Source: an uncultured bacterium
GTDB lineage: Bacteria; Bacillota_I; Bacilli_A; Acholeplasmatales; Anaeroplasmataceae
Assembly: GCA_949293265.1 (NCBI GenBank)
Contig: CASFCK010000014.1
Span: 1 to 38,502, forward strand
Reading direction: 5' to 3'
Length of the DNA: 38,502 nucleotides
A program made the translations under genes and the position numbers. Each line of letters starts with the position of its first letter. Within the stretch, counting starts at the first letter, position 1. Under the pieces are notes generated by a model. That model saw only the letters and a program-made list of their open reading frames with translations, was not told the origin of the DNA and made no database searches. Below, piece by piece: positions 15,921-25,267 of the stretch.

Positions 15921-17597
15921 TTAATTAATATAACCTTTAACAAAATCACTAAAGCTTGTAATATCTGTGCTATTATAAGCATCATATTTTGTTACATAAT
16001 CTGAATCAACATTAATTGTTGAGTTAGCATTATAAGAAATAATTGTGTTATCTTGGTAATAATTCGCTTCAAGTTTTGCACTTATTAATAAACCGTAGTA
16101 TAAGTTATATGTAGCAGTTTCAGTTTCTTCTTCACCTGTAGTTTCCTTTGTTTCAGTTGAAGCTTTAGGACCTACAATTTTTAAAGTTGAAATATTTGCT
16201 AGAGCATGATCTACTTCAATATTATTTCCTAATATACCAATTAATCCAGCTACATAAGTTTGATAAACTGGGCTAGCTGCAACATCTAATGAACCAATAA
16301 AAGCGATGTTGCTTAAATGTCTAGCAACATTATTGTATGAATTACCAACGACACCACCAACCGCTAAATTATAGTCTGTAAATCCATTTTCATAATTAGC
16401 ACTATCAGCTTTAGTAGTTGTCACTGTAATACCTGAAGCTACTGCATTTTCTTCTTCACTTGCAGAAATGTTTGTATCTACTACACAATTAGTTAGTGCA
16501 GAAGCACAAAAGCCAACTAAACCACCAATATTAATATCAACCGCATCAGCAATAGAAGCCCTAATTTCTTGAGCTACTCTAATACCAACATTCGCATAAT
16601 TGTTTTCAATTTTTTGAGCATTTCTAACTGAATAAGCTAAACTAACTTCACCAATTAATCCACCAACATTAGCTTGATGACGCACAGCAGCATCTACTCT
16701 AACATTATTTAAAGAACAGTTAGTGATTTCTGTACTACTATTAGAAGTACCACAATAGCCCACTAAACCACCTACATTTTGCTTATATGTCAAAGTGTAG
16801 GCTGTTGATTTAGATATGATTGTCGAATTAGAAATTGTAACATTATCAATAATTCCAGTATTATAACCTACAAGTAAACCACAATTCATTTCGCTTGTTC
16901 TTTCAGTTGTGATTTTTTCATTATCGATTTTTAAATTTTTGATAACTCCATTATTTACACCAAATAAACCATTATACTGATTGTTTGAAGAAATGCTGAA
17001 GTTTTTAATAGTATATCCTTTCCCATCTAATCCACCTTCAAAACGTCTAGTTGTTGAAGTAAATAAAGGATCAATTTCTTCACCTGCAAAATCAATATCG
17101 CCTAGTAAAACATAATATGCTTCCCGATCATCAGCCATTGCTAAGAATGCTTCTTTATCACCAGCTGCTATTTCGATTGGGTTTTCTTCAGTTCCTAAAT
17201 CAGAAGTTTTATGAACTGCTTCATATAATGTTTCACTCTTACCATCAATTGTTAAAGTAATACGGATTGTATAACTTGTTTCTTCACTTAAATCATCGAA
17301 GACAAGTTCATCAGTAACAAATGTATCACCACTAGATAGTTCATCATCTAATGTAAAAGATAATGATTCTAATTGATCTCCTACTTCATTACCATCCATT
17401 TCATAAATATAGGCATATGGTGTATAGTCAGTAAAAATTTTTTCTTCTTCATCAGTAAATGTTGCTACTAGTGTTAATTTATTATTTCTACTAGCTACAT
17501 TTAAATTTGTTTTAATTTTTGTAGCGCTACAAGAAGTTACAACAAAGGCTATAAGCATTGTTATAATAACTAGAGCTATTTTTTTAAATCCTTTCAT
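15921..17597 (-). CDS. Surface lipoprotein with GLUG repeats
   Basis: The ATG at 17597 is chosen (558 residues) because GGAGG lies 6 bases before it, inside the frame of an upstream ATG at 17609. The lipobox is VTSC with C23. Residues about 27-135 look like a fibronectin-type beta module. About 137-200 matches the usual lead-in of GLUG adhesins (YYVLLGDIDFAG...FEGGLDGKGYTIKNFSI). GLUG-like units follow, such as NVGGLVGYCG, NVGGLIGEV, NIGGLVGFCA and AVGGVVGN, which build a beta-helix. It probably binds a surface ligand or partner. It has its own promoter and terminator, and diverges from the activase operon. Confidence 0.8.
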   Translation of the reverse strand: MKGFKKIALVIITMLIAFVVTSCSATKIKTNLNVASRNNKLTLVATFTDEEEKIFTDYTPYAYIYEMDGNEVGDQLESLSFTLDDELSSGDTFVTDELVFDDLSEETSYTIRITLTIDGKSETLYEAVHKTSDLGTEENPIEIAAGDKEAFLAMADDREAYYVLLGDIDFAGEEIDPLFTSTTRRFEGGLDGKGYTIKNFSISSNNQYNGLFGVNNGVIKNLKIDNEKITTERTSEMNCGLLVGYNTGIIDNVTISNSTIISKSTAYTLTYKQNVGGLVGYCGTSNSSTEITNCSLNNVRVDAAVRHQANVGGLIGEVSLAYSVRNAQKIENNYANVGIRVAQEIRASIADAVDINIGGLVGFCASALTNCVVDTNISASEEENAVASGITVTTTKADSANYENGFTDYNLAVGGVVGNSYNNVARHLSNIAFIGSLDVAASPVYQTYVAGLIGILGNNIEVDHALANISTLKIVGPKASTETKETTGEEETETATYNLYYGLLISAKLEANYYQDNTIISYNANSTINVDSDYVTKYDAYNSTDITSFSDFVKGYIN

Positions 17598-17656
17598 GAA
17601 TACCTCCATCTATTTTATGCAGATAAAACACCTGCTTCTTTTCACTGCTAGCAATT

Positions 17657-17685
17657 ATTATACATTAAAGTGATTATATAAACAA
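17657..17685 (-). promoter_or_regulatory. Promoter of the GLUG lipoprotein gene
   Basis: On the minus strand, TTGTTT (17685-17680), 17 bases, then a perfect TATAAT (17662-17657). Confidence 0.7.
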
Positions 17686-17707
17686 CAATTTTTTATCCTA
17701 TTTATTA

Positions 17708-17725
17708 AAAAAACAATTGTTTTTT
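17708..17725. promoter_or_regulatory. 18-bp AT palindrome between divergent promoters
   Basis: AAAAAACAATTGTTTTTT is a perfect palindrome midway between the two promoters, 12 bases before the plus-strand -35. It could be an operator for both genes or simply a weak hairpin; nothing decides. Confidence 0.35.
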
Positions 17726-17737
17726 AAAGCCCTAAAA

Positions 17738-17766
17738 TTGACTTATTATACGTTGTATAATATAAT
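17738..17766 (+). promoter_or_regulatory. Promoter of the activase operon
   Basis: TTGACT (17738-17743), 17 bases, TATAAT (17761-17766), then GAGGTGG before the ATG at 17795. Confidence 0.8.
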
Positions 17767-17794
17767 TAGTTTTGTTTTGTGAGGTGGTTATTTA

Positions 17795-20701
17795 ATGAAG
17801 AAAATTGGTTTAGATATAGGTTCAACTACAATAAAATGTATAGTCCTAGAAAATGATCAAATAATTTATGAAGATTATAAAAGACATTATTCACATATCA
17901 AAGATAATTTAATCGAAAAATTACAATATCTTTTAGCTAATAATATTGTATCTGATGATACTCCTATCGCTATTTCTGGGTCAGCTGGAATGGGTTTAGC
18001 TGATGGGATTGGTGTAGATTTTGTTCAGGAAGTTTATGCAACTAGAATTGCGGCTAATAAATTAATTCCTGGAACAGATTGTATTATTGAACTTGGTGGT
18101 GAAGATGCTAAAATACTTTTCCTTACTAATGGTATGGAAGTTAGAATGAATGGTTCTTGTGCTGGTGGTACTGGAGCTTTTATTGATCAAATGGCTACCT
18201 TATTAAATATAGATATAACTGAAATAAACGGTATCGCAAAAGGGCATCAAAAGATATATTCTATCGCTTCTAGATGTGGTGTTTTTGCTAAAACCGATAT
18301 TCAACCACTCTTAAACCAAGGTGCATCTAAATCTGATATCGCCGCCTCTATATTTGAAGCTGTTGTTAATCAAACAATTGGTGGTTTAGCTCAAGGGAGG
18401 GAGATTAGTGGTAAGGTTGCTTATTTAGGTGGACCTTTAACATTTTTATCAGAATTACAACAAGCGTTTGATAAAGCTTTAAAAGTCAAAGGTATCTGCC
18501 CTGAAAATTCTTTATATTATGTCGCGATTGGGGCTGCCCTAATGGCAAGTGATGCGGGTAGTTTAACTGAATTATTAAAAAGAATTTCTAAATATACAAA
18601 TAAATCAACTTATGCCTTTAATTCGCCATTATTTGCTGATGAAAACGAATTAGAAGAATTTAGAAAAAGACATAGATTAGACTTTGTTCCAACCTTGCCT
18701 TTAGATGAATATAATGGCCCTTTATATCTTGGTATAGATAGTGGTTCAACAACTTTAAAATTTCTATTAATGGATGAAGATTTAAATATAAGATATTCTA
18801 AATATTTACCTAATAAAGGTAATCCTGTCGATGTTTTAAAGGGTGTCTTTTTAGAACTATATGAATCTTATCCTGATATCAATATTAAAGGTGCTGCTTC
18901 AACTGGTTATGGTGAAGATTTAGCTAAAACAGCATTTAGATTAGATGGTGGTTTAGTAGAAACAATGGCTCACTTCTATGCTGCTAGAAAGTTTATGCCT
19001 GACGTTGATTTTATTATCGATATCGGTGGACAAGATATTAAATGTTTTAAAATTGAACATCAAACTATTTCTAACATTTTTTTAAACGAAGCTTGTTCTT
19101 CTGGGTGTGGTTCTTTCTTACAAACATTTGCTAATGCTCTAGGTTATTCAATTGAAGATTTTGCTAAGTTAGGTTTAATGGCTAAAAAGCCTGTTGATCT
19201 GGGTAGTCGTTGTACTGTTTTTATGAATTCTAGTGTTAAACAAGCTCAAAAAGATGGGGCAACAATCGACAATATTTCAGCTGGGCTTTCAATAAGTGTT
19301 GTTAAAAATGCTATTTATAAAGTAATTAGAGCTACATCAGCTAGTTCTCTTGGTAAACATATTGTCGTTCAAGGCGGAACTTTCTATAATGAAGCTGTTT
19401 TAAGAGCTTTTGAAAAAGAATTAGGTTTTAATGTTGTTTGCCCTAATATTTCTGGGGTTATGGGTGCTTATGGTGCTGCTTTATATGCTAAAAGTTTAAA
19501 TTTAAATAAATCAAATGTTTTAACTTTAACTGAAATTAAGAATTTCAAACACGAAACTAAAAATTTTAATTGTGGTTTGTGTCAAAACCATTGTCTTTTA
19601 ACAATTAACATTTTTAATAATTCACGGCTTATTAGTGGTAATAAATGTGAAAAACCAATTACTAAAAAAACCACAAACACTAATATGAACCTATATGAAA
19701 TAACTAGAGAACGTTTAACAAGTTATAAACCTATTCCTGGTAAAAGAGGAAAAATAGGAATCCCGCTTGTTCTTAATATGTTTGAATTATGGCCTTTTTG
19801 GTATACATTCTTTACAAAATTAGGATTTGAAGTTGTTAATAGTGGCTTTTCAAATCATAAGACTTATACTTTAGGTCAGCATACTATTCCATCTGATACA
19901 GTTTGTTATCCTGCTAAATTAGTTCATGGTCATATTGAAAAATTAATTGATGATGGCCTTACTAATATTTTCTATCCTTGTATGTCTTATAATATCGATG
20001 AAGGCAAAGGCGATAATCATTTTAATTGTCCGATAGTTGCTTATTACCCTGAAACAATATTAAATAATGTAAAAGCTATTAAAGACATTAATTTCATTTG
20101 TGATTTTATTGGTATTCATAATAAAGACTTATTTTTAAAGAAAATACCTTTAATTTTAAATAAATATTTTACTGACATCACCAAAAAAGAATTAAAACTA
20201 GCTACAAAAGCCGCATATGATGAATATGCTAGTCATCTAGCTTATCTAAGGGAAAAGGGCGAAGAAATCATTACTACTGCTAGACTAAATCATAAACGAA
20301 TTATTGTTTTAGCTGGTAGACCTTATCATTTAGATCCTGAGATAAATCACGGAATCGACAAATTAATAGCTACTTTTAATGTTGGAATTGTTACTGAAGA
20401 AAGTATTAGTTATTTAACTCCTAAATCTAAAGTTAATGTCCTAAATCAATGGACATATCACGCTAGATTATATGATGCTGCTAAATATGTAGCTAAGTCT
20501 GAAGACTTAGAACTAGTTCAACTCGTTTCATTTGGTTGTGGACTTGATGCTATTACAACTGATGAAGTAAAATCTATTTTAGAAGAAAAAGACAAAATAT
20601 ATACCCAATTGAAAATTGATGAAATAACTAATTTAGGGGCTATAAAAATAAGGCTTCGTTCTTTATTTAGTGCCTTAGATGAACAACAAGGAGATAAATA
20701 A
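17795..20701 (+). CDS. 2-hydroxyacyl-CoA dehydratase activase, tandem ATPase domains
   Basis: This 968-residue protein has two BadF/HgdC-type ASKHA ATPase domains. Domain 1 starts at LDIGSTTIK and holds cysteines C122 (SCAGGTG) and C161 (SRCGVFAKTDIQ). Domain 2 starts at LGIDSGSTTLKF (312) and holds C434 and C473 (SRCTVF). These pairs are where the activator dimer binds its [4Fe-4S] cluster. A Cys motif (C593, C596, C600, C618) and a DUF2229-type region (WPFWYTFFTKLGFEVV through SFGCGLDA) follow. Such proteins use ATP to drive low-potential electron transfer to a dehydratase. In many Firmicutes this is fused to a D-component part to give about 1400 residues; here that part is the next gene. 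The true substrate is unknown. Confidence 0.9.
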   Translation: MKKIGLDIGSTTIKCIVLENDQIIYEDYKRHYSHIKDNLIEKLQYLLANNIVSDDTPIAISGSAGMGLADGIGVDFVQEVYATRIAANKLIPGTDCIIELGGEDAKILFLTNGMEVRMNGSCAGGTGAFIDQMATLLNIDITEINGIAKGHQKIYSIASRCGVFAKTDIQPLLNQGASKSDIAASIFEAVVNQTIGGLAQGREISGKVAYLGGPLTFLSELQQAFDKALKVKGICPENSLYYVAIGAALMASDAGSLTELLKRISKYTNKSTYAFNSPLFADENELEEFRKRHRLDFVPTLPLDEYNGPLYLGIDSGSTTLKFLLMDEDLNIRYSKYLPNKGNPVDVLKGVFLELYESYPDINIKGAASTGYGEDLAKTAFRLDGGLVETMAHFYAARKFMPDVDFIIDIGGQDIKCFKIEHQTISNIFLNEACSSGCGSFLQTFANALGYSIEDFAKLGLMAKKPVDLGSRCTVFMNSSVKQAQKDGATIDNISAGLSISVVKNAIYKVIRATSASSLGKHIVVQGGTFYNEAVLRAFEKELGFNVVCPNISGVMGAYGAALYAKSLNLNKSNVLTLTEIKNFKHETKNFNCGLCQNHCLLTINIFNNSRLISGNKCEKPITKKTTNTNMNLYEITRERLTSYKPIPGKRGKIGIPLVLNMFELWPFWYTFFTKLGFEVVNSGFSNHKTYTLGQHTIPSDTVCYPAKLVHGHIEKLIDDGLTNIFYPCMSYNIDEGKGDNHFNCPIVAYYPETILNNVKAIKDINFICDFIGIHNKDLFLKKIPLILNKYFTDITKKELKLATKAAYDEYASHLAYLREKGEEIITTARLNHKRIIVLAGRPYHLDPEINHGIDKLIATFNVGIVTEESISYLTPKSKVNVLNQWTYHARLYDAAKYVAKSEDLELVQLVSFGCGLDAITTDEVKSILEEKDKIYTQLKIDEITNLGAIKIRLRSLFSALDEQQGDK

Positions 20702-20703
20702 TT

Positions 20704-21963
20704 ATGGATTATCCTAAATTTACTAAAGATATGCGTAAAACCCATACTATTTTAATACCTTCAATGCTAGATATTCATATGACTTTATTTGAAAATGCTT
20801 TAAAAGGCTCTGGTTATAAGGTTGAAGTCCTCCACAATGAAGGACATGAAGTTGTTGAAGAAGGATTAAAATATGTCCATAATGACACTTGTTACCCTGC
20901 TTTATTAGTAATAGGGCAATTTATAGATGCCTTAAATCATAGACAAGACACTCATAATGTTGTTCTTCTAATCACTCAAACCGGTGGTGGGTGTAGAGCA
21001 TCAAATTATATTCATCTACTTAGAAAAGCCCTTATTAAAGCCGGATATCCATATGTTCCTGTAGTGAGTTTAAACGCTTCAAATCTTGAAAAAGATAGTG
21101 GTTTATCTATTACGTATACTTTAATTAAAAAAGTAGCTGCTGCTATGACTTATGGCGATTTCTTAATGTATTTACGTAATAAAGCCAGATCATATGAGGT
21201 TAATAAAGGCGATACTGCTAAGCTAACTAAAGAATGGATTGATAAGCTATCTAACCAATTTGATAAAAATAAGGGATTAACTTTAAGAGCTATTAAAAAG
21301 AACTTATTTAAAATAGCTTATGATTTTGATAATTTAGAACTAGATTTAAGTCATAAAAAACCTCAAGTTGGGGTAGTTGGTGAAATATATATTAAATATG
21401 CCGCCCTTGGCAATAATAATTTAGAAGATTTTTTAGTTAGTCAAAATGCTGAAGCTATGGTACCTGGATTATATGGATTTATCTTCTATTGTATTTATAA
21501 TCAAATCTATGATTATAATATTTATGGTAGTGGAATCATAAAAAAATATTTTGCTAAATTTATCATTAAATATTTAGAAAGACGCGAAGATTTAATGATT
21601 AAAGCTATTAAGACAACTAAATTCACCCCAATGAAATATTTTAAAGAAACAAAAGAATTATCTGAAGGCGTCTTATCTCATGGTACAAAAATGGGCGAGG
21701 GTTGGCTTTTAACAGCCGAGATGATGGAGCTTGTCGAGATTGGTTATGGCAACATTATTTGTGCTCAACCTTTTGGTTGCCTTCCTAATCATATATGTGG
21801 CAAGGGTGTAATGAAAAAAATAAAGGAAATTCACCCTAATGCTAACATAGTAGCTATTGATTATGATCCTTCTGCTACTAGAGTAAATCAAGAAAATAGA
21901 ATAAAATTAATGCTAAGTATAGCTAAAGAAAATATTAAACCAACCGATAAGGCTAAGATATAG
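20704..21963 (+). CDS. HgdA/D-component-like partner of the activase
   Basis: This 419-residue protein matches the D-component fold of 2-hydroxyglutaryl-CoA dehydratase that normally ends the giant activase proteins. Possible cluster-binding cysteines are C63 (NDTCYPA), C97 (GGGCRASNY) and C353, C359 and C365 (ICAQPFGCLPNHICGKG). VGEIYIKYAALGNNNLEDFL is also typical. The gene starts 2 bases after the activase stop, in a different frame, with its own AAGGAG site, so it is a real second cistron and not a sequencing break. It probably forms one complex with the activase. Confidence 0.85.
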   Translation: MDYPKFTKDMRKTHTILIPSMLDIHMTLFENALKGSGYKVEVLHNEGHEVVEEGLKYVHNDTCYPALLVIGQFIDALNHRQDTHNVVLLITQTGGGCRASNYIHLLRKALIKAGYPYVPVVSLNASNLEKDSGLSITYTLIKKVAAAMTYGDFLMYLRNKARSYEVNKGDTAKLTKEWIDKLSNQFDKNKGLTLRAIKKNLFKIAYDFDNLELDLSHKKPQVGVVGEIYIKYAALGNNNLEDFLVSQNAEAMVPGLYGFIFYCIYNQIYDYNIYGSGIIKKYFAKFIIKYLERREDLMIKAIKTTKFTPMKYFKETKELSEGVLSHGTKMGEGWLLTAEMMELVEIGYGNIICAQPFGCLPNHICGKGVMKKIKEIHPNANIVAIDYDPSATRVNQENRIKLMLSIAKENIKPTDKAKI

Positions 21964-22220
21964 TGCTAATTTTTACTAATAATTCTGACAAAAAAACCAA
22001 TTATCTAGCTTTAGCTTCTAGTTTAATTGAAGTTACTGCCATAATTTTAATGTTTTTTGCTAATACTAGATATTTTGCTGCCGTTTTAGGTGCTTTAGGG
22101 TTTATTCCGTTAATTATATCTTTATTTCACATTAAAACATCTAGTAACAATTTTTATATTTTCCTTACTATTATTCTATTTATTGGTTTAATTTTCGTTG
22201 ATATGATGTTATATTTTTAA
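21963..22220 (+). CDS. Small membrane protein, end of activase operon
   Basis: This 85-residue protein starts at GTG overlapping the preceding stop (TAGTG), so it is translationally coupled. Three hydrophobic segments (about 14-33, 36-55 and 62-85) fill most of it. No family is recognised. Its only clue is its place as last gene of the activase operon. It could anchor the activase complex or be an unrelated small membrane protein. Confidence 0.6.
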   Translation: MLIFTNNSDKKTNYLALASSLIEVTAIILMFFANTRYFAAVLGALGFIPLIISLFHIKTSSNNFYIFLTIILFIGLIFVDMMLYF

Positions 22221-22246
22221 AAAGCAAGCCGTTAAGCTTGCTTTTT
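22219..22246. terminator. Bidirectional terminator between convergent operons
   Basis: AAAAAGCAAGC (22219-22229) pairs with GCTTGCTTTTT (22236-22246). A and T runs on the two sides serve both the activase operon and the PAP2 gene, whose stop lies within it. Confidence 0.9.
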
Positions 22247-22906
22247 CTTTATTCCAATATTAGGAAATCTTAATTTGACTTTATAAAATAAAATTATTGC
22301 CGCTGCAATAACAACGCCATAAGCATAACCACCCAAAACATCTAAAAAATAGTGTACTCCTAAAACTAATCTTGAAAGACCAATCAGTAAAATCAAAATA
22401 CTAATAGTAATAATCCATATCTTCTTTTGTTTAGCATTAAAATATAAACTATCGTAAATGTAATACATTATTATGCCGTAAAATACTACTGAAACCATCG
22501 AATGACCAGAAGGAAATGAAGTTGAACTTTCATGCATCCACTGTAATTCAGCAAATGGCCTTTCTCTTAAAAATATGATTTTTACTAATTCATTAGCTAC
22601 ATAAGTAGCTAAAGTTGCAATACATAAAAGCCAAAATCTCCGATCAAATCTAACAGATATTCCTACTATAATGGCAATTAACACTACAAAATAAAAGAAA
22701 CCAAATTCAGTTATTAATCGAAAAACAAAATACCAAAAACCATATTTTTCGCCTCTAAATTTATACATTGCATCTCTAATTGTTAGATCAATTGGATTAA
22801 TAATAGGCTCTTTATAAATATAAATACTAATTATAACTAGAGCTATAAAACCTGCTACTATAGCTAAAATTTCATAAAAATTTTTATAGTTAAAAACTTT
22901 ATTCAA
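22232..22906 (-). CDS. PAP2-family membrane phosphatase
   Basis: A TTG start at 22906, eight bases after AGGAG, gives 224 residues; a longer frame upstream would run into the Nudix gene. The three PAP2 motifs are present: KIIFLRERP (K-x6-RP), PSGHS, and SRLVLGVHYFLD (SR-x5-H-x3-D). Six hydrophobic segments place the active site outside the membrane. The family removes phosphate from lipid phosphates such as undecaprenyl pyrophosphate or phosphatidic acid; the substrate here is not known. It follows the Nudix gene by 4 bp in the ClC-Nudix-PAP2 operon. Confidence 0.85.
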   Translation of the reverse strand: MNKVFNYKNFYEILAIVAGFIALVIISIYIYKEPIINPIDLTIRDAMYKFRGEKYGFWYFVFRLITEFGFFYFVVLIAIIVGISVRFDRRFWLLCIATLATYVANELVKIIFLRERPFAELQWMHESSTSFPSGHSMVSVVFYGIIMYYIYDSLYFNAKQKKIWIITISILILLIGLSRLVLGVHYFLDVLGGYAYGVVIAAAIILFYKVKLRFPNIGIKKKQA

Positions 22907-22910
22907 ATGC

Positions 22911-23438
22911 TCATCTCCTAAAATGTTTATTATAAATTGTTTCAATTTCTGTTTTAACATCCGTAATTCTTTCACCTATATAACTGATGAATTTAGGACT
23001 TTTAATAAAGTTAAAAAATTCTTCAATACTTAAGAAATTATAATCAATAACTTCCTCTTCACCTAATTTTAATGTAATCTCTCTATCTAATATTACTAGA
23101 TACTGATAACAATAAAACATGCTGTTTATGATTGTTCTAAGCTTTATTAAATTTGATTGTTCAATAACTATTCCCGTTTCTTCTCTTAATTCTCTAATAG
23201 CTGCTGATTCAGGATTTTCATGAGCTAAGATTCCACCACCTGTAACTTCCCACATCAAACCTGGAGCCTTATTTGGGTGTCTTTTAGTTACGAGTATTTT
23301 ACCATCTTTATTAATTAATATTATGGTAACTATCCCCATATATTCCCCAGCTTGTAATTGAATACCACGGTTAACTATTTTACCTGTTTTATTTCCAAAC
23401 TGGTCTAATATTTCAAATTCTTCCATTCCATTTAACAT
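22911..23438 (-). CDS. Nudix hydrolase
   Basis: This 175-residue protein has a clear Nudix box (G-x5-E-x7-REUxEExGU) in GGILAHENPESAAIRELREETGI. The preceding strand pattern (ILVTKRHPNKAPGLMWEVTGGG) resembles the YfcD/isopentenyl isomerase-like subgroup. It hydrolyses a nucleoside diphosphate-linked compound; substrate unknown. Its ATG overlaps the end of the ClC gene by 7 bases, and its TGA stop lies inside the ribosome site of the PAP2 gene. This TGA is good evidence for the standard genetic code. Confidence 0.85.
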   Translation of the reverse strand: MLNGMEEFEILDQFGNKTGKIVNRGIQLQAGEYMGIVTIILINKDGKILVTKRHPNKAPGLMWEVTGGGILAHENPESAAIRELREETGIVIEQSNLIKLRTIINSMFYCYQYLVILDREITLKLGEEEVIDYNFLSIEEFFNFIKSPKFISYIGERITDVKTEIETIYNKHFRR

Positions 23439-24658
23439 GTCAAAATCCTCTTTTCTAATAATTTATAAATGTTTTGTTGTTTAAATAAATATATTAAAAA
23501 AGTATTTAATACTATTGCTATAGTAAGTGGTAATATTATATTGGTTATAGCGCCCATTTTCAAGCCTAAAACTAAAGACGTTAATGGTGATTTTGTCACA
23601 CTATTATAAACTACAATCATTCCTACTACAACCAATAAAGAATTATATTTACTTATATCTGGAATAACACTTTTAAATGCTATTGTAATAATACTACCAC
23701 ATAGAGCACCTATACTTAGCATTGGTAGAACTAAACCACCTGATAAAGCTAAACTATTTGAAAATGCTGTACCTAACAATCTATATATTAAGTAAAAAAT
23801 TAATAAAACTAAACTAGTAGTGAATAAAGGATCTTCTAAAATTTGACTACCAGTACCAATTATATATAAATCTTTAGTTTTTAAATACATAAATAACAAC
23901 ATAAATATTGGGGTTAAATACAAAAAATTTTTAAAATACTTACTTAAGTCTTTTACTTTAACTATTGCTAAAACATATAATCTACCTATAATAAAAGCTA
24001 AAACAGTAACTAAAATAAGCAAATAATAATATTTATATTCTAAAAAATATTCTATATAGATTGGTAGTAAAGAATGCGGATATACTAAATTGCTTATTGT
24101 AGTCGCTAAACAAATAATTAGAACTCCTTTTATGATGAATTTAAAATTTAACATTTCCTTATTTTCTTCAATTAAATGACAAATCCCAGCCAAAGGAGCT
24201 AAAAATGCACACGCAAAACCAGCACTGCCACAGGCAGCTACTAAATCTTTATCCTTATCTTTATTTATTATTCGTGCTATACTTGCTGATAAGGTTATAG
24301 ATGGTCCTTCGCTACCTAAAATAAAACCACAAAAATAAGCAAAGAAAGAATCAAAAAGAACAAAGTTAAACATTTTTGTTGGGGAAAAGTTTAATTTATT
24401 AGCGTAATAGGCCTCATATTGCGGAATACCACTTCCTAAAAACCCTTTATATTTATTATTTAGGAAAATAATTATAAATGATAGTGCCATCATTAAAATT
24501 ATGATTATAGCAATTAATATGTAATTGTTTGAAGTAAATATTAAATTACTAAAATGTATTATTTCATGAACTAAAAATTGATATATGGCAATTAATATAC
24601 CAACTAATATAGATAATAAAAGTATATTACCGATTAATTTTAAATAGTTCTTAGTCAT
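23432..24658 (-). CDS. ClC-family chloride channel/transporter
   Basis: The ATG at 24658 (408 residues) is used because AAGGTG lies six bases before it. ClC signature motifs are GSGIPQYEA (75-83), GSEGPSI with gating glutamate E117, and GGLVLPMLSIGALCG near the C-terminus. About ten or more hydrophobic segments fill the rest. The gating glutamate is compatible with H+/Cl- exchange or a fluoride/chloride channel; the sequence does not settle this. It lacks the C-terminal CBS domains of eukaryotic members. It is first in the ClC-Nudix-PAP2 group. Confidence 0.85.
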   Translation of the reverse strand: MTKNYLKLIGNILLLSILVGILIAIYQFLVHEIIHFSNLIFTSNNYILIAIIIILMMALSFIIIFLNNKYKGFLGSGIPQYEAYYANKLNFSPTKMFNFVLFDSFFAYFCGFILGSEGPSITLSASIARIINKDKDKDLVAACGSAGFACAFLAPLAGICHLIEENKEMLNFKFIIKGVLIICLATTISNLVYPHSLLPIYIEYFLEYKYYYLLILVTVLAFIIGRLYVLAIVKVKDLSKYFKNFLYLTPIFMLLFMYLKTKDLYIIGTGSQILEDPLFTTSLVLLIFYLIYRLLGTAFSNSLALSGGLVLPMLSIGALCGSIITIAFKSVIPDISKYNSLLVVVGMIVVYNSVTKSPLTSLVLGLKMGAITNIILPLTIAIVLNTFLIYLFKQQNIYKLLEKRILTC

Positions 24659-24738
24659 AATATTCACCTTCATATTAATTATAACAAAATAAAATAATAA
24701 TTTAAATGTTTTATTTTAAAATGCAATTAATAATAAAT

Positions 24739-24759
24739 AAAGCCTTATTTAAAGGCTTT
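24739..24759. terminator. AAAGCCTT hairpin, mainly plus direction
   Basis: AAAGCCTT (24739-24746) pairs with AAGGCTTT (24752-24759) and is followed on the plus strand by T6. It lies in the dut-ClC gap, downstream of the dut terminator; its main direction would block antisense transcription. Confidence 0.5.
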
Positions 24760-24772
24760 TTTACGTTTAAAA

Positions 24773-24791
24773 AGAAGGCGTTTAGCCCTCT
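24773..24791 (-). terminator. Terminator after dut
   Basis: On the minus strand AGAGGGC pairs with GCCTTCT (one G-T pair) around TAAAC, followed by five T. It includes the dut stop codon. Confidence 0.7.
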
Positions 24792-25267
24792 TTATTAGTA
24801 CTTCCAAAACCACCAGTTCGTAAAGTTGTTACTTCATCGTCAACAGTTATTCCGTATTGAATAAATATTCCTTGAGCAAAACCTTCTCCTTGTTTAACAT
24901 TTAAAATCTTATCTTTAGAATTATTAGTTATTTTAATAAAAATGTGTCCTTCATTTAAAGCATTATAATAATCTGCATCAATTACACCGACTGTATTATC
25001 TAGTCCAAGTCTATATTTAAAACCTAAGCTAGATCGTGGGAATAATAACAAAACATAATTTTCTTGCATCTTGCATCTGATACCAGTAGGGATTTTAATT
25101 GTTTCACCTGGTTGTAAAGAAAAATCATAAGGAGCATAAAAATCATATCCTGCACTGGCTTTAGTTGCTCTTTGTGGTAATTTTAATTGTTCATAAACTG
25201 TCTTATCAGCTAATGCTTTAGCATATTCTTCATATGTAACAAATTCAAATTTAGCAATTTTTTCCAT
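24782..25267 (-). CDS. dut: Deoxyuridine 5'-triphosphate nucleotidohydrolase
   Basis: This 161-residue trimeric-type dUTPase hydrolyses dUTP to dUMP and keeps uracil out of DNA. Motifs run in order: ASAGYDFYAP, PRSSLGFKYRLGLDNTVGVIDADYYN, GEGFAQGIF, and the C-terminal TLRTGGFGSTNKEG that closes over the active site. The start overlaps the end of nrdG by 17 bases, with a GGAGCG site. Grouping with nrdD-nrdG makes a compact dNTP-supply operon. Confidence 0.93.
   Translation of the reverse strand: MEKIAKFEFVTYEEYAKALADKTVYEQLKLPQRATKASAGYDFYAPYDFSLQPGETIKIPTGIRCKMQENYVLLLFPRSSLGFKYRLGLDNTVGVIDADYYNALNEGHIFIKITNNSKDKILNVKQGEGFAQGIFIQYGITVDDEVTTLRTGGFGSTNKEG

Noticed and set aside
20699-20706. 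Sequencing frameshift splitting one activase gene
   Set aside because: A proper ribosome site and ATG follow a normal stop, and both protein ends match domain edges. Still worth a read check.
22911-22913. UGA read as tryptophan (Mollicutes code)
   Set aside because: TGA ends the Nudix gene within the next gene's ribosome site and ends the CydD-like gene at an ATGA overlap; conserved tryptophans are TGG.
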